Assembly (NCBI GenBank): GCA_965198495.1 | Contig: CBDAPL010000001.1 | Span: forward strand, 744,001 to 808,000 | DNA length: 64,000 nucleotides | Source of the DNA: RH-AL1 sp965198495 | GTDB taxonomy: Bacteria > Pseudomonadota > Alphaproteobacteria > Rhizobiales > Beijerinckiaceae | Direction: 5' to 3' | Part shown: piece by piece, positions 53,549 through 62,956 of the stretch | How the letters are laid out: each line of letters begins with the position of its first letter | Position numbering within the stretch: the stretch's first letter is position 1 | Position numbers and translations under genes: made by a program | Notes under the pieces: generated by a model | The model's database searches: none | Told to the model about the DNA's origin: nothing | Seen by the model: the letters and a program-made list of their open reading frames with translations, nothing else

Positions 53549-55105
53549 CTAGAAGGGCAACGATGTCAGGCCCAATAGCGTGCCGATCGGTATAACCGCT
53601 CCGACGCCGAAATAGAAACCATCCGAAGAGACCTTGGTGGATGCCGGCGCGAAGAAGTTGTTGGCGTTGGTAAAATACTCGATCCTCGGATCTATGCTGA
53701 ACAGCTTGGCGACCTGGATGTGGGTGTTCAGCTCGAACGTGATCTCGTTCCTGCTCTTGAAATAGCCCGCGCCGCCAGCGGCGATGTTGGAGTCCATCAA
53801 GAAGTTTTGCTCAAGCTGCGAGAGCTGGACGAGATGGGCTGTAAAGCCGATCGTGTCGAGCGGGCGGCTCTGCAATGGCGACAGCAGCGTCACGCCGATC
53901 AGTCCGTCGAAGCTCACCGCAGACCCTGACGTGAAAGGCGCGGCGACTGATCCTACGGCGACGAGAGAGGTTGGCGTCGGGTTGTCAGTCTGACCGCCAT
54001 CGAAGCGGTAGAAGGTCTTTTGCCCGGTAAGTGTAAAGCCGGCGTTTCCGTTGTGCGTGAGCGGCGCCGCGCCGGGATTAAAGACCTGTGACGTTCCGTT
54101 GACCGTGCGGAAGGGATCGTTCACTCGCGAGCTGTTGTAATATCCGATAAGTTCATAACGCTGCGGATATCTGGCGTCCGCGAAGGTCGATTTGTAGCCG
54201 ATCTCTCCGACGCCGATCACCCCGGTCGCGCGCTGCGCGCCGAACTCGAAACCGTGTTCCTGCGTCGCCTGGGGATCGTCCTCATAGACGCCGCCCTGAA
54301 CGTAGAGGTTGGGCGTGATGTGGTAGAGGCCGCGCCCGCTCCATTCGGAGATGGTCGATGGCAGCAGTCGTGCATCTATTTGGAGCACGTAGTTGAAGCA
54401 AGGAGCATCGGCGCAGACTGGCGTGTCGAAGGCCCGGTAGAAGTTGCTTCGACCGACTTCGACATCGGCCTTCCCGTTCGCGAACTGCTGCTCGAACGTG
54501 AGGACTTCGAGCTGATTGTCGGTCGGATTGTAGATAGGCTGGTAGGCGGCGTCCAAATCGCCGTATTTACCGGCCCCGGCATTGAGGTGGTTTCTATCCT
54601 GCAGGTAGAAGAAATATTCCTCAAAATGGAATGAGCTGCCCTGAAGATTGGCGATCTTGCCGAGGTCGAAGTCGAGGCCGGCGACGAAGATGCCGGTGTT
54701 CTCGTTCACTCTTCTGATGCCTTCGCCCAGGTTGCCGAAATCCGCATCGATTTGATCCAGATGGACCTGAATGCCGGCGGCTTCGAGCCGTGCGCCTAGT
54801 GGGGCGAGGGGGCCGACTGGGACGGGCGCCGCCTGCGCAGGGGCGGGTGCGCCGCGAGGGAGGACATCTTGCGCCGCTCCCTTCGTGCCTTCTCCGACGC
54901 GGCCGACTGTTCGCACGCGATGCCTGGCGCGCCTGACGCCGGGCGCTTTGTTCTTCGCGACACTCTGCGGAGCAGAGACACCGGTGGGGGACGTCACGTC
55001 CGAGGGCGCATCCGTTTGGGCGGCCGCGGGAACAGTAGCGCTGGCTATCGCTGCTGCTACCACACAGCAGAGACTCGCGTGCATGTTGATTCTAATCGCC
55101 ATCAT
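53549..55105 (-). CDS. OprB-like outer membrane porin
   Basis: A 518-residue protein with a signal peptide (residues about 10-30, PAAAQ), a Pro/Ala-rich linker, then a beta-barrel domain. Blocks such as GIQVHLDQIDADFGNL, FYLQDRNHLNAGAG, SRVNDPF and a terminal Phe match carbohydrate-selective (OprB-type) porins. Substrate uptake through the outer membrane is expected; carbohydrate specificity is family-based only. ATG 55105 follows GGGGA. It faces away from livF and is divergent from the peptide-type ABC operon. Confidence 0.8.
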   Translation of the reverse strand: MMAIRINMHASLCCVVAAAIASATVPAAAQTDAPSDVTSPTGVSAPQSVAKNKAPGVRRARHRVRTVGRVGEGTKGAAQDVLPRGAPAPAQAAPVPVGPLAPLGARLEAAGIQVHLDQIDADFGNLGEGIRRVNENTGIFVAGLDFDLGKIANLQGSSFHFEEYFFYLQDRNHLNAGAGKYGDLDAAYQPIYNPTDNQLEVLTFEQQFANGKADVEVGRSNFYRAFDTPVCADAPCFNYVLQIDARLLPSTISEWSGRGLYHITPNLYVQGGVYEDDPQATQEHGFEFGAQRATGVIGVGEIGYKSTFADARYPQRYELIGYYNSSRVNDPFRTVNGTSQVFNPGAAPLTHNGNAGFTLTGQKTFYRFDGGQTDNPTPTSLVAVGSVAAPFTSGSAVSFDGLIGVTLLSPLQSRPLDTIGFTAHLVQLSQLEQNFLMDSNIAAGGAGYFKSRNEITFELNTHIQVAKLFSIDPRIEYFTNANNFFAPASTKVSSDGFYFGVGAVIPIGTLLGLTSLPF

Positions 55106-55800
55106 ACTTCCCCATCCCACCAAGCTCGAAGCGGCCTAGCGTAGGGAAATACAAAACATTTGAGACCTCAAGTTTATTCTGGTTGTTCGCCACTTTACAG
55201 AGATCCTTGTGATGATTTTGTCACTTATCAAGGAACGCCAAGTCGTCGTGCGAGACTTAGGAGATCAACGAACTACAAGTCATCTTGCTTCTAGATCAAT
55301 TCAGAGGCAGATCGGTGAAATGAGCGGCAAATGGCTTTCCTTCGTTCAAGATGCGGTGCGGACCGCAACAGAAATGCGGAGCATGAATTCGCTATTCAGC
55401 GGGTCGCGCAAAAGGGGCATCAGGCCCATAGTATCGCGCGATAGTTGATGACCGGAGACACCTTCGTGCGTGCTCAAAAAGGCGATAGCAATTCGCGTCG
55501 CGCGACCAAAAGAGCTTCATGAGCCTGTTAAGATTTCAGAAGCCTTGCCGTGAGTTGCCGTAGCTAAAGCTTCAAGCGTTCTCGGGCCAGCGCCGATCCG
55601 CGAAGCACAAAGGCCGTTAGGCTAATTAACAGCCACTATCTATTGATCTTGCAGTCAGACGCCCACGCATTGATCTGCACATGCCGAAACGATCGGCGTT
55701 CAGCCTGTTGCGCCTCGCATCTTTTAGTTTAAGCTTCGAGTTATTGGTGTCCGGTATCGCGACGTTGTACGGACCCTTTCTACACGATTCGGGGTCTTTC
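55106..55800. other. AT-richer intergenic region before the dpp-like operon
   Basis: About 695 bp of lower G+C than its surroundings. It contains AAGCTTCAAGC at 55567-55577 and the related AAGCTTCGAG at 55731-55740. A short frame at 55209-55448 has no recognisable domain. The in-frame extension of the next gene from 55681 adds residues unlike a signal peptide and is probably leader. Confidence 0.5.
55567..55577 (+). promoter_or_regulatory. candidate shared operator, copy 4
   Basis: AAGCTTCAAGC repeats the core found before the flavoenzyme and OYE genes at 37921-37938 and 41123-41140. It lies about 225 bp upstream of the substrate-binding protein start. The core alone also occurs by codon usage in genes (for example near 38973 and 56897), so significance depends on the flanks. 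Confidence 0.3.
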
Positions 55801-57339
55801 ATGGACACGCTTTCACGTCGATCAGTGCTCTCAGTGGGAGCCGGAACCTTACTGGCCAGCGTCCTGAACGGAAGTATTCCGGTCGCTGCTGCGGGGACGG
55901 ATAAGCTCACAATCGCGTTCAACGTATCGCTACCATCCTTCGACCCCACGACAGGCGGCTCGGCCGTCAACCCGACCATCCAAGCCATTTACCGCTCCAT
56001 TTTCGATCAATACATCGGGCAGAAGCCCAATCTGTCCTTCGAGCCAGGCATCCTGAAAAGCTGGGGTTGGAACGAGGACCGGACCAAAGTCCACCTGGAA
56101 GTCCGCGAGAACGTCCTTTGGCATGACGGATCGCCGCTGACGCCGGAGGATGTGGTCTGGTCGCTGACGCGCGCTGCCGATCCGAAGTCGGGCAACCCGG
56201 TCTCCATCTACTGGGCGAAGATCGGAAACTACAAGATCAACGGCAATACGATCACCGGGGACGTGATCTCCTACGAGCCGGCGATCTTCAAGTGGATGGC
56301 CTTCCTGACCGGCTATGTCCTGCCCAAGGCGTATTACGAGAAGGTCGGTGCGCAGGGTTTCGAGGCCAAGCCGATCGGCACCGGGCCCTACATGGTCGAT
56401 GAATACCAGGGCAACGCGTTCCTGCGGCTCAAGGCCAATCCGCACTATTGGGGCGGTAAGCCTCCTTTCGAGACCGTGATTTTCAAGTTCGTGACGGACG
56501 CGACGAGCCGGGCGGCGGAGATCGAGAGCGGGTCGTCGGACATCACGCTCGACGTGTCCTACGAGGAATTCGACCGCCTCAAGCGCAAGCCGGGCCTGAC
56601 GGGGGTGGCGACGCCGATCTCGGACGTCGGCATGATCTTCATCACCAACGTCGATCCCGTGATGAACGACGAGAACGTCAGGCTCGCCGCCATCTACGCG
56701 ATCGACAAGCAGGCAATCATCAAGCGCCTGCTCAAGGGCTACGGCATCGCCCTGGCAACCCTCGAGGCGCCCGAGTACGAGGCGTTCGACCCGTCCATCA
56801 AGGTCCCGCACGATCCCAAGAAGGCGGCCGATCTGCTCAAGGCCAGCGGCTACTCGCCCGAGAAGCCGGTGCGTTTCAAGATCCAGACGACCCGCGGCTT
56901 CAAGCCGAAGGATTACGAGATGATCCAGGCGATCGTCGGGATGTGGCGCAAGGTCGGCATCGAGGCGGACATTGAGGTCTACGAGATCGCCAAGCATTAC
57001 GAGCTACGTTCGCAGCACAAGCTTGCGCCGATGGCCTTCTACAACTGGGGCAATGCGATCGGCGATCCCGAGACGTCTACGGGCGCCGCCATGTTCGGAC
57101 CGTCGCCGCACAGCGCATGGAAATCGGACAAGCTCGATGCGATGATGATCCCGCTGTTCAGCGAGAAGGACGAAGCGAAGCGAATCGCCGGCTGGAAGTC
57201 CGTCGATGCCGTTATCGCGAAAGAAGGGCTGGTGATCCCGCTCCTCCAGTATGTCCAGCCGGTCCTCTTCAAGTCGTCCTTGAAGGTGGCAGGCAACATG
57301 TCGGGCGCTCTCCAGCCGAGTTTGGTGAAGGACGCGTGA
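55801..57339 (+). CDS. family 5 (peptide/nickel-type) ABC substrate-binding protein
   Basis: A 512-residue exported protein with a twin-arginine signal (LSRRSVLSVGAGTLLASV, residues 4-21) and the SBP_bac_5 fold: KLTIAFNVSLPSFDP, VHLEVRENVLWHDGSPLTPEDVVWSL, PIGTGPYMVDEY and NPHYWGGKPPFETVIFKF. Family 5 proteins bind peptides, nickel chelates and diverse organic compounds. ATG 55801 is preferred because it starts directly with the Tat motif. Its stop overlaps the permease start. Confidence 0.93.
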   Translation: MDTLSRRSVLSVGAGTLLASVLNGSIPVAAAGTDKLTIAFNVSLPSFDPTTGGSAVNPTIQAIYRSIFDQYIGQKPNLSFEPGILKSWGWNEDRTKVHLEVRENVLWHDGSPLTPEDVVWSLTRAADPKSGNPVSIYWAKIGNYKINGNTITGDVISYEPAIFKWMAFLTGYVLPKAYYEKVGAQGFEAKPIGTGPYMVDEYQGNAFLRLKANPHYWGGKPPFETVIFKFVTDATSRAAEIESGSSDITLDVSYEEFDRLKRKPGLTGVATPISDVGMIFITNVDPVMNDENVRLAAIYAIDKQAIIKRLLKGYGIALATLEAPEYEAFDPSIKVPHDPKKAADLLKASGYSPEKPVRFKIQTTRGFKPKDYEMIQAIVGMWRKVGIEADIEVYEIAKHYELRSQHKLAPMAFYNWGNAIGDPETSTGAAMFGPSPHSAWKSDKLDAMMIPLFSEKDEAKRIAGWKSVDAVIAKEGLVIPLLQYVQPVLFKSSLKVAGNMSGALQPSLVKDA

Positions 57340-58385
57340 GCGCACGTTTCGGCGATGGTGCGAGCCAACGCTCGTCCGCGCTGTTGGCTGCACTCGTAAA
57401 GAGCGTCGGTTCCATCGCCTTGACGCTGTTTGGCGTCGCCGTCGTCATCTTCGTGCTGCTCCGCGTCGCCCCCGGCGACCCGATCGCGATGATGATCGGG
57501 CCTGGGGCGACCCCTCAGGATATCGCCAATCTCCGCGCTCATTATGGGCTCGACGGTTCGATCCTCTCGCAATTCGGGCTCTGGCTGCGGGCGATGACGG
57601 TCGGCGATTTCGGCACGTCGATCTCGCTGCGCCGCGATGTCGTCGGCGTCATCGCGGAGCGCCTGCCGGCGACCCTCGAGTTGGCGCTGCCGGCCTTGGC
57701 GTTGGCGATGATGCTTGGTGGCACCCTAGCCGTCGTCGGGACTCTCAAGGCACGCAGGATTGGCGGCGCGACCGTCGACACCGCCACGGGATTGATGCTG
57801 GCTATACCGGACTTCATCTGGGCGCTCGCCCTTGTCCTTTTGTTCGGCGTGGCGGTGCCGCTTCTGCCGCTGTCGGGCCGCATCGATCCGAGCCTCGGCA
57901 CGCAATTTAGAACGCCGTTCCTCCTCACGGAAAGCATCGCCACCGGCAAGTGGAGGGTCGCCTGGGATATCTCGAAACACCTGCTGATGCCGGTGCTGGC
58001 TCTCGCCCTACCGCTGGCCGCCGTCATCTCGCGTGTTCTCAAGGCGTCGCTCGGCGTGGCCATGGTCAACGACTACATCATGCTGGCGAGGGTCAAAGGG
58101 TTCACGGAACCACGCATCGTGATGCGCGAGGCTCTCAGGAACGCGATCGGACCGACACTCGCGCTCACCGGCGTGCAATTCACCTTCCTCTTAGGCGGCA
58201 CCGTCATCGTCGAGCGGATCTTCTCTTATCCCGGCCTCGGCAACCTCGCGATCGATGCGGTGATCTCGCGGGATCTTCCGCTGATCCAGGGTTTGATCCT
58301 GGTTTTCGGCCTCCTGTTCATTCTCACCAACGTCGTCGTCGACCTTGCGGTCGCGGCCCTCAATCCACGGCTACGACGTGGCTGA
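57336..58385 (+). CDS. ABC transporter permease (DppB type)
   Basis: A 349-residue permease with six or so membrane segments. It has the DppB start TLFGVAVVIFVLLRVAPGDP, the MIGPGATPQDIANLRAHYGLD loop and the EAA-like motif AMVNDYIMLARVKGFTEPRIVMREALRNA. The GTG at 57336 overlaps the preceding stop (GTGA). It is the first membrane subunit of the operon. Confidence 0.94.
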   Translation: MSARFGDGASQRSSALLAALVKSVGSIALTLFGVAVVIFVLLRVAPGDPIAMMIGPGATPQDIANLRAHYGLDGSILSQFGLWLRAMTVGDFGTSISLRRDVVGVIAERLPATLELALPALALAMMLGGTLAVVGTLKARRIGGATVDTATGLMLAIPDFIWALALVLLFGVAVPLLPLSGRIDPSLGTQFRTPFLLTESIATGKWRVAWDISKHLLMPVLALALPLAAVISRVLKASLGVAMVNDYIMLARVKGFTEPRIVMREALRNAIGPTLALTGVQFTFLLGGTVIVERIFSYPGLGNLAIDAVISRDLPLIQGLILVFGLLFILTNVVVDLAVAALNPRLRRG

Positions 58386-59295
58386 AGCGAAAGTCATCTT
58401 CGACCCTGCGCTCGTTGCCCCGGAAAAGACGCTGCGACGTAGCCTAGCTCGCTCGCGTCTGCGTAGTGCCGTGAGGCGGCCGGCCTTCTGGTTTGGCGGC
58501 GGTTTTCTGCTCCTGCTCGCGGTGCTGGCGGTCTTCGCGCCCCTGATCGCGCCGCACGATCCGCTGGATCAGGATCTGGCCTCCGCGATGCTGCCGCCTT
58601 TCGGAATGGCCGGCGGCGACGCCTCCCACCTGCTGGGCTCGGATGACCTCGGCCGCGACGTGCTGTCTCGCTTGATCTTCGGGTCCCGCGTGGCGCTTAC
58701 GGTGTCGGTCGTCGCCGCGCTCTTGGCCGCCGCGATCGGCGCGACGCTGGGACTGCTTGCCGGCTATTGCGGCGGCTGGATCGACCGTCTGATTTCCCGG
58801 ATCGTCGAAATCTGGCTCGCCTTCCCCGCAGTGCTCCTTTCGATCCTCATCGTCGCCATCATCGGTCCGGGGCTGGGATCCGTCATCGTCGCCATCGCAA
58901 TCATAGATTGGACGCGCTTTGCGCGGGTCATCCGGGCCGAAACGATGGCGCAGGCGCAGGCCGACTACGTTACGGCGGCGGTTGTGCTAGGCTTCAGGCC
59001 CCGGCAGATCCTGATGCGGGAGATCCTGCCCAACGTGGTGCCGACGCTCGTGGGCTTGATCGCCATGGAGATGGGCATCGCCGTGGTGGTCGAGGCGATC
59101 CTCTCGTTCATCGGGCTGTCGCTGTCCTCCGATGTCCCGACATGGGGCGGCATGATCGCGTCGGGTCGGCAGATCATCCATGAAGCCTGGTGGGTCTTCG
59201 CCGCGCCTCTCGTGACGGTCCTCGCCACCGTCCTTGCCTTCAACGGGGTTGGCAATGTCCTGCAGAACGCGGTCGACCCTCTGGTGCAGGAATGA
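58378..59295 (+). CDS. ABC transporter permease (DppC type)
   Basis: A 305-residue permease with the N-terminal cytoplasmic stretch and first membrane helix of DppC proteins (FWFGGGFLLLLAVLAVFAPLIAPHDP), HLLGSDDLGRDVLSRLIFGSRVAL, and the EAA region QADYVTAAVVLGFRPRQILMREILPN. GTG 58378 overlaps the end of the DppB-type gene by 8 bp and gives the standard N-terminus. Confidence 0.94.
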   Translation: MAEAKVIFDPALVAPEKTLRRSLARSRLRSAVRRPAFWFGGGFLLLLAVLAVFAPLIAPHDPLDQDLASAMLPPFGMAGGDASHLLGSDDLGRDVLSRLIFGSRVALTVSVVAALLAAAIGATLGLLAGYCGGWIDRLISRIVEIWLAFPAVLLSILIVAIIGPGLGSVIVAIAIIDWTRFARVIRAETMAQAQADYVTAAVVLGFRPRQILMREILPNVVPTLVGLIAMEMGIAVVVEAILSFIGLSLSSDVPTWGGMIASGRQIIHEAWWVFAAPLVTVLATVLAFNGVGNVLQNAVDPLVQE

Positions 59296-60173
59296 GCGCG
59301 CCTCGGCTGCTCTCGGTCGAACGGCTCAGCGCGCGATCGACTCGTGATGGCGGCAAGCCAATCCTCCGCGACGTGTCGCTGGCAGTCGCGCCTCGCGAGA
59401 TCCACGGGCTCGTCGGCGAGAGCGGCGCGGGCAAATCGACCATCGCGCGCGCGATCCTCGGCATTCTCCCCTTCAGCGTCGAGGTGACGAGCGGGGCGGT
59501 GATTTTGTCGGCCACGGAGCTGCTGACCCTCGAGCTCAAACAGCGACGGCGTCTTCTCGGGACAGAAGTGGCGTTGATCCCGCAGGATCCGATGACGGCG
59601 CTCAACCCCAGCCGCAAGATAGAGGCGCAGCTGACCGACGGCTTGCGGATGTGGAAAGGGTACTCGCGCAAGGCGGCGCGCAAGTGTGCGCTCGACCTGC
59701 TCGAGGAAGTGCAGATGCGCGAGCCCGAGAAGGTGATGCGGTCGTTCCCGCATGAACTATCCGGCGGCATGCGCCAACGCGTGCTCATCGCCGCCGCCTT
59801 CGCGCTCGAACCAAAGCTCATCGTCGCCGACGAGCCGACCACCGCTCTCGACGTGACGGTGCAGAAGCAGATCCTTCGGCTGATCCGGGCCATGCAGGAG
59901 CGCCATGGCACCGCGGCGATTTTCGTGACCCACGATCTCGGCGTCGTCGCGCAAATCTGCGACCGGACGACGGTCCTGTTCCAGGGCCGTGTGGTCGAGC
60001 AGGGGTCGACTGCCCGCATCCTGAGCGCTCCCGATCACGCCTATACGCGCGCGCTGATCGAGGCGACGCCCCGATACGATCGGCCGGGGCAAGGCATCGT
60101 GCCGATTTCGGAGCATGTGCTCGCCACGTGCAGGGCGGAGATCGAGGCCTTCGACAGGGGCGGGCATGCCTGA
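59292..60173 (+). CDS. ABC transporter ATP-binding protein (DppD type)
   Basis: The 293-residue ATPase has Walker A GESGAGKS, the LIPQDPMTALNP Q-loop, signature LSGGMRQRVLIA and Walker B LIVADEPTTALDV, followed by HDLGVVAQICDR. The C-terminal oligopeptide-transporter extension (YTRALIEATPRYD) is present. ATG 59292 overlaps the previous stop by four bases (ATGA). Confidence 0.95.
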   Translation: MSAPRLLSVERLSARSTRDGGKPILRDVSLAVAPREIHGLVGESGAGKSTIARAILGILPFSVEVTSGAVILSATELLTLELKQRRRLLGTEVALIPQDPMTALNPSRKIEAQLTDGLRMWKGYSRKAARKCALDLLEEVQMREPEKVMRSFPHELSGGMRQRVLIAAAFALEPKLIVADEPTTALDVTVQKQILRLIRAMQERHGTAAIFVTHDLGVVAQICDRTTVLFQGRVVEQGSTARILSAPDHAYTRALIEATPRYDRPGQGIVPISEHVLATCRAEIEAFDRGGHA

Positions 60174-60999
60174 GCCGCTTGTAGCCGAGCCGCTGCTGGA
60201 GGCGCGCAACCTCGTCGTCGGCTACGACAAGGACGGACCCGCTTGGGGCAAGTCCGCGGCATCAAAGCCGGTTCTCAACGATGTGTCGTTCGCGATTGAT
60301 CGGGGCGAGATGCTCGGCATCGTCGGCGAATCCGGTTCGGGCAAGACAACACTCGGGCGCACCTTGCTCGGGCTGGTCGCGCCACGCTCTGGTACGATCC
60401 GTTTCGATGGCATGGATGTCACGAACCTGGATGAGGCGCGGCGCCGGCCACTGCGCTCGCGCATCCAGATGATCTTCCAGGATCCGATGTCGGCCCTCAA
60501 CCCGCGTCACAGAGTGGGACGCATCCTCGGCGCGCCGCTTCTCCTTCACAAAATCGCATCGACGAATAGTGACGCCGAGCGGCTCGTGGCCGAGGTCCTC
60601 GGCAAGGTCGGATTGAACCCCGGATTTGCGCAACGCTACCCTCACGAGCTTTCCGGCGGCCAGCGGCAGCGCCTCGGCATTGCCCGCGCGATCCTCCTCA
60701 AACCCGATTTCATCCTGGCCGACGAGATCGTCTCGGGTCTCGATGTCTCGACCCAGGCCCAAGTCCTCAACCTTCTCGTCTCACTGCAAAAAGAGCTCGG
60801 GCTCGCGATCGCTTTCATCAGCCACGATCTGTCGGTGATCCGCCTGATCTGCGATCGAGTCATGGTGATGAAAGCCGGGGAAGTCGTCGAGGAAGGTCCG
60901 AGCGAGGCGGTCTTCACGGCACCACGCTCCAGCTACACAAGACGTCTGCTCGATGCCATACCGCTGCCGATGGTCGATCTGGCTTGGCTGGCCAAGTGA
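60166..60999 (+). CDS. ABC transporter ATP-binding protein (DppF type)
   Basis: The 277-residue ATPase has Walker A GESGSGKT, IFQDPMSALNPRHRVGRI, signature LSGGQRQRLGIA and Walker B FILADEIVSGLDVS, then HDLSVIRLICDRVMVM. The usual Glu-Pro of the Walker B context reads DEIVS here instead of DEPVS. It overlaps the DppD-type gene by 8 bp and ends the ABC set. Confidence 0.94.
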   Translation: MPEPLVAEPLLEARNLVVGYDKDGPAWGKSAASKPVLNDVSFAIDRGEMLGIVGESGSGKTTLGRTLLGLVAPRSGTIRFDGMDVTNLDEARRRPLRSRIQMIFQDPMSALNPRHRVGRILGAPLLLHKIASTNSDAERLVAEVLGKVGLNPGFAQRYPHELSGGQRQRLGIARAILLKPDFILADEIVSGLDVSTQAQVLNLLVSLQKELGLAIAFISHDLSVIRLICDRVMVMKAGEVVEEGPSEAVFTAPRSSYTRRLLDAIPLPMVDLAWLAK

Positions 61000-61075
61000 G
61001 GCTGATGCATGTCAATTCCTCGTATCGACCAGCGATCGGCGCCGGGTCGACGTTCATGGTAGAAGGCTTGCAGCA

Positions 61076-61858
61076 ATGTCCCAGGACCTACTGAACCAAC
61101 TGTCCACGGCAATCGCGAGCGGCGGCATTCGCGTGGTGGATCTCACGAGGACACTCGGCCCCGACACGCCCGTCATCGAGCTTCCGCCGCCCAACGCGCA
61201 ATCGAACCCTGTCGTGATCGAAAAGATCTCGCGATATGATGACAAAGGCTTGTATTTCTACTGGAACAACCTGTCCTTTGGCGAGCATACGGGCACGCAT
61301 TTCGACGCGCCGATCCATTGGATCACCGGCAAGGAATACGCCGACGGCGCGACGGATACCGTTCCCGTGCAGCGCCTCTTTGCCCCCGCCGTCGTCCTGG
61401 ACTGCTCGAAGGAAGCTGCCGCCGACGAGCGGTTCACGTTGCAGATCGAGCACGTGGAGGCTTTCGAGAGGGAGCACGGCCGCATCCCGAAGGGCGCTTG
61501 GGTGCTGATGCGGACGGATTGGTCGAAGCGCGAAGACGCCGCCAGCTTCCTAAACGCCAAGGACGACGGTCCTCATAGCCCTGGTCCTTCGGCGGACGTG
61601 ATGCGCTTCCTCGTCGAGCAGCGTGACATCAACGGGTGGGGTGTCGAGGCTGTCGGGACGGATCACGGCCAAGCTTTCCTATTCGAGCCGCAGTTCCCGG
61701 CTCACAACTTGATGCATGGGGCCAACAAGTACGGGCTCGCCAGCCTCTGCAACCTCGACCAGTTGCCCCCCGTCGGCGCCATGCTGATCACGCCGCCCTT
61801 GAAGATCAAGAATGGTTCCGGAAGCCCGCTCCGCGTGCTTGCACTCGTCGCATCCTGA
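61076..61858 (+). CDS. cyclase family protein (kynurenine formamidase-like)
   Basis: A 260-residue metal-dependent hydrolase with the cyclase-family signature HTGTHFDAPIH (residues 71-81), where the His and Asp residues bind metal. GTDHGQAF later in the sequence completes the site. The family includes kynurenine formamidase (KynB) and isatin hydrolase, which open amide or lactam bonds. This enzyme follows the ABC importer by 76 bp and may act on the imported compound. AAGG precedes ATG 61076. Confidence 0.9.
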   Translation: MSQDLLNQLSTAIASGGIRVVDLTRTLGPDTPVIELPPPNAQSNPVVIEKISRYDDKGLYFYWNNLSFGEHTGTHFDAPIHWITGKEYADGATDTVPVQRLFAPAVVLDCSKEAAADERFTLQIEHVEAFEREHGRIPKGAWVLMRTDWSKREDAASFLNAKDDGPHSPGPSADVMRFLVEQRDINGWGVEAVGTDHGQAFLFEPQFPAHNLMHGANKYGLASLCNLDQLPPVGAMLITPPLKIKNGSGSPLRVLALVAS

Positions 61859-61998
61859 CGCTCTCTCGGGTCTGAGCGCCCAAAGCGGCCAAGCCACGCG
61901 GGCAACGTGCGATCACTCGTCATAAGCCTCTGGTCAATCGACAAGCGACGGCAGGCTGCGGTAGAGTTTCTTGACGCTCCAAAGAAGCTCGGGATCGC

Positions 61999-62250
61999 AT
62001 GCTCACGCTCATCGTTCAGATCAAGTGCGAACTCGGCCGTGCCTATGACGTGGCCGCTTCTATCGTCGACGATCTGACAGGTTGCCAAATCTATTCGGTG
62101 TCGGGTTCTTACGACCTTCTCGCCATTGTCCATCTGTCCAATTCGGATGATCCCGGAATCTTCGTGAACAAGCGGCTCCATTCAATACCTGGCGTGAAGG
62201 ACACCTGCACTACCATTGCCTTCAATGCATTCAATCCGCCCGGTATCTAG
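61999..62250 (+). CDS. stand-alone Lrp/AsnC ligand-binding domain protein
   Basis: An 83-residue RAM-domain protein without the N-terminal helix-turn-helix of Lrp/AsnC regulators: MLTLIVQIKCELGRAYDVAAS, QIYSVSGSYDLLAIVHLS, then HSIPGVKDTCTTIAF. Stand-alone RAM domains form oligomers that bind amino acids or similar effectors. Its place after the cyclase gene suggests sensing of a metabolite of this pathway; the target is unknown. GGGA precedes ATG 61999. Confidence 0.88.
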   Translation: MLTLIVQIKCELGRAYDVAASIVDDLTGCQIYSVSGSYDLLAIVHLSNSDDPGIFVNKRLHSIPGVKDTCTTIAFNAFNPPGI

Positions 62251-62461
62251 CGGATTGTGAGCAGATGGTCGTTCGCGTCCGCTGGTAACCACGTGGGGTT
62301 GCTGGAAAACGTGAAGTCAAATCCGGTATGATTTCTCGATCGGCTCGCGAGGCGTGGAAAAGTTTAAATGTTATATTATTGACTTGCGGGGATCGCGTCA
62401 CATCGCCCGCAAAGAGCGATCCACTGTTACGCCGGGCCCAGAGAATTGAGTTGGATTACGC

Positions 62462-62956
62462 GTGACAAGATCTGCCGTCCTTTCATCAAGCCCCGGCGAA
62501 GAACCGCGCGACGAGGTCGAGCACAAGGACGAATTGCGGGCGTGGCTGCGCCTGTACGGGGCTTCGACGGTTATCGAGAACGAGATCCGCAGTCGCCTTC
62601 GTGAAGAGTTCAGCTTCACGCTTCCGCGTTTCGATATGCTGGCGCAACTCGAGCGCTTTCCCGAAGGTCTGGTCCTCGGCGAAATCTCACGTCGGTTGAT
62701 GGTGACCGCCGGTAATGTGACCGCCATTTGCGAGAAGTTGATAGAGGACGGTTACGTCTCGCGAACACCGGCGCCAAACGACAAGCGCGTGCAGATCGTG
62801 CGCATGACCCGCGCCGGGCGCACTGCGTTCAGCATGATGGCGGGCGCGCATTCGCAGTGGATCACGAGGATCTTCTCCGGTCTCACCGCCAGCGATCGTG
62901 CCGAACTCATCCGCATCCTCAAGCTGCTTCGGCAATCGACGGAAAAGACCGATTAG
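62462..62956 (+). CDS. MarR family transcriptional regulator
   Basis: The 164-residue regulator has a winged helix: FTLPRFDMLAQLERFPEGLVLGEISRRLMVTAGNVTAICEKLIEDGYVSR, followed by the wing block APNDKRVQIVRMTRAGR. It is a candidate controller of the dpp-like and cyclase genes or the thioesterase-RidA pair. The start is GTG 62462; no better in-frame ATG precedes the helix. Its stop overlaps the convergent thioesterase stop. Confidence 0.9.
   Translation: MTRSAVLSSSPGEEPRDEVEHKDELRAWLRLYGASTVIENEIRSRLREEFSFTLPRFDMLAQLERFPEGLVLGEISRRLMVTAGNVTAICEKLIEDGYVSRTPAPNDKRVQIVRMTRAGRTAFSMMAGAHSQWITRIFSGLTASDRAELIRILKLLRQSTEKTD

Noticed and set aside
55209..55448. 79-codon plus-strand frame in the AT-richer region
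   Set aside because: No domain, no signal peptide and no ribosome site; not distinguishable from chance.
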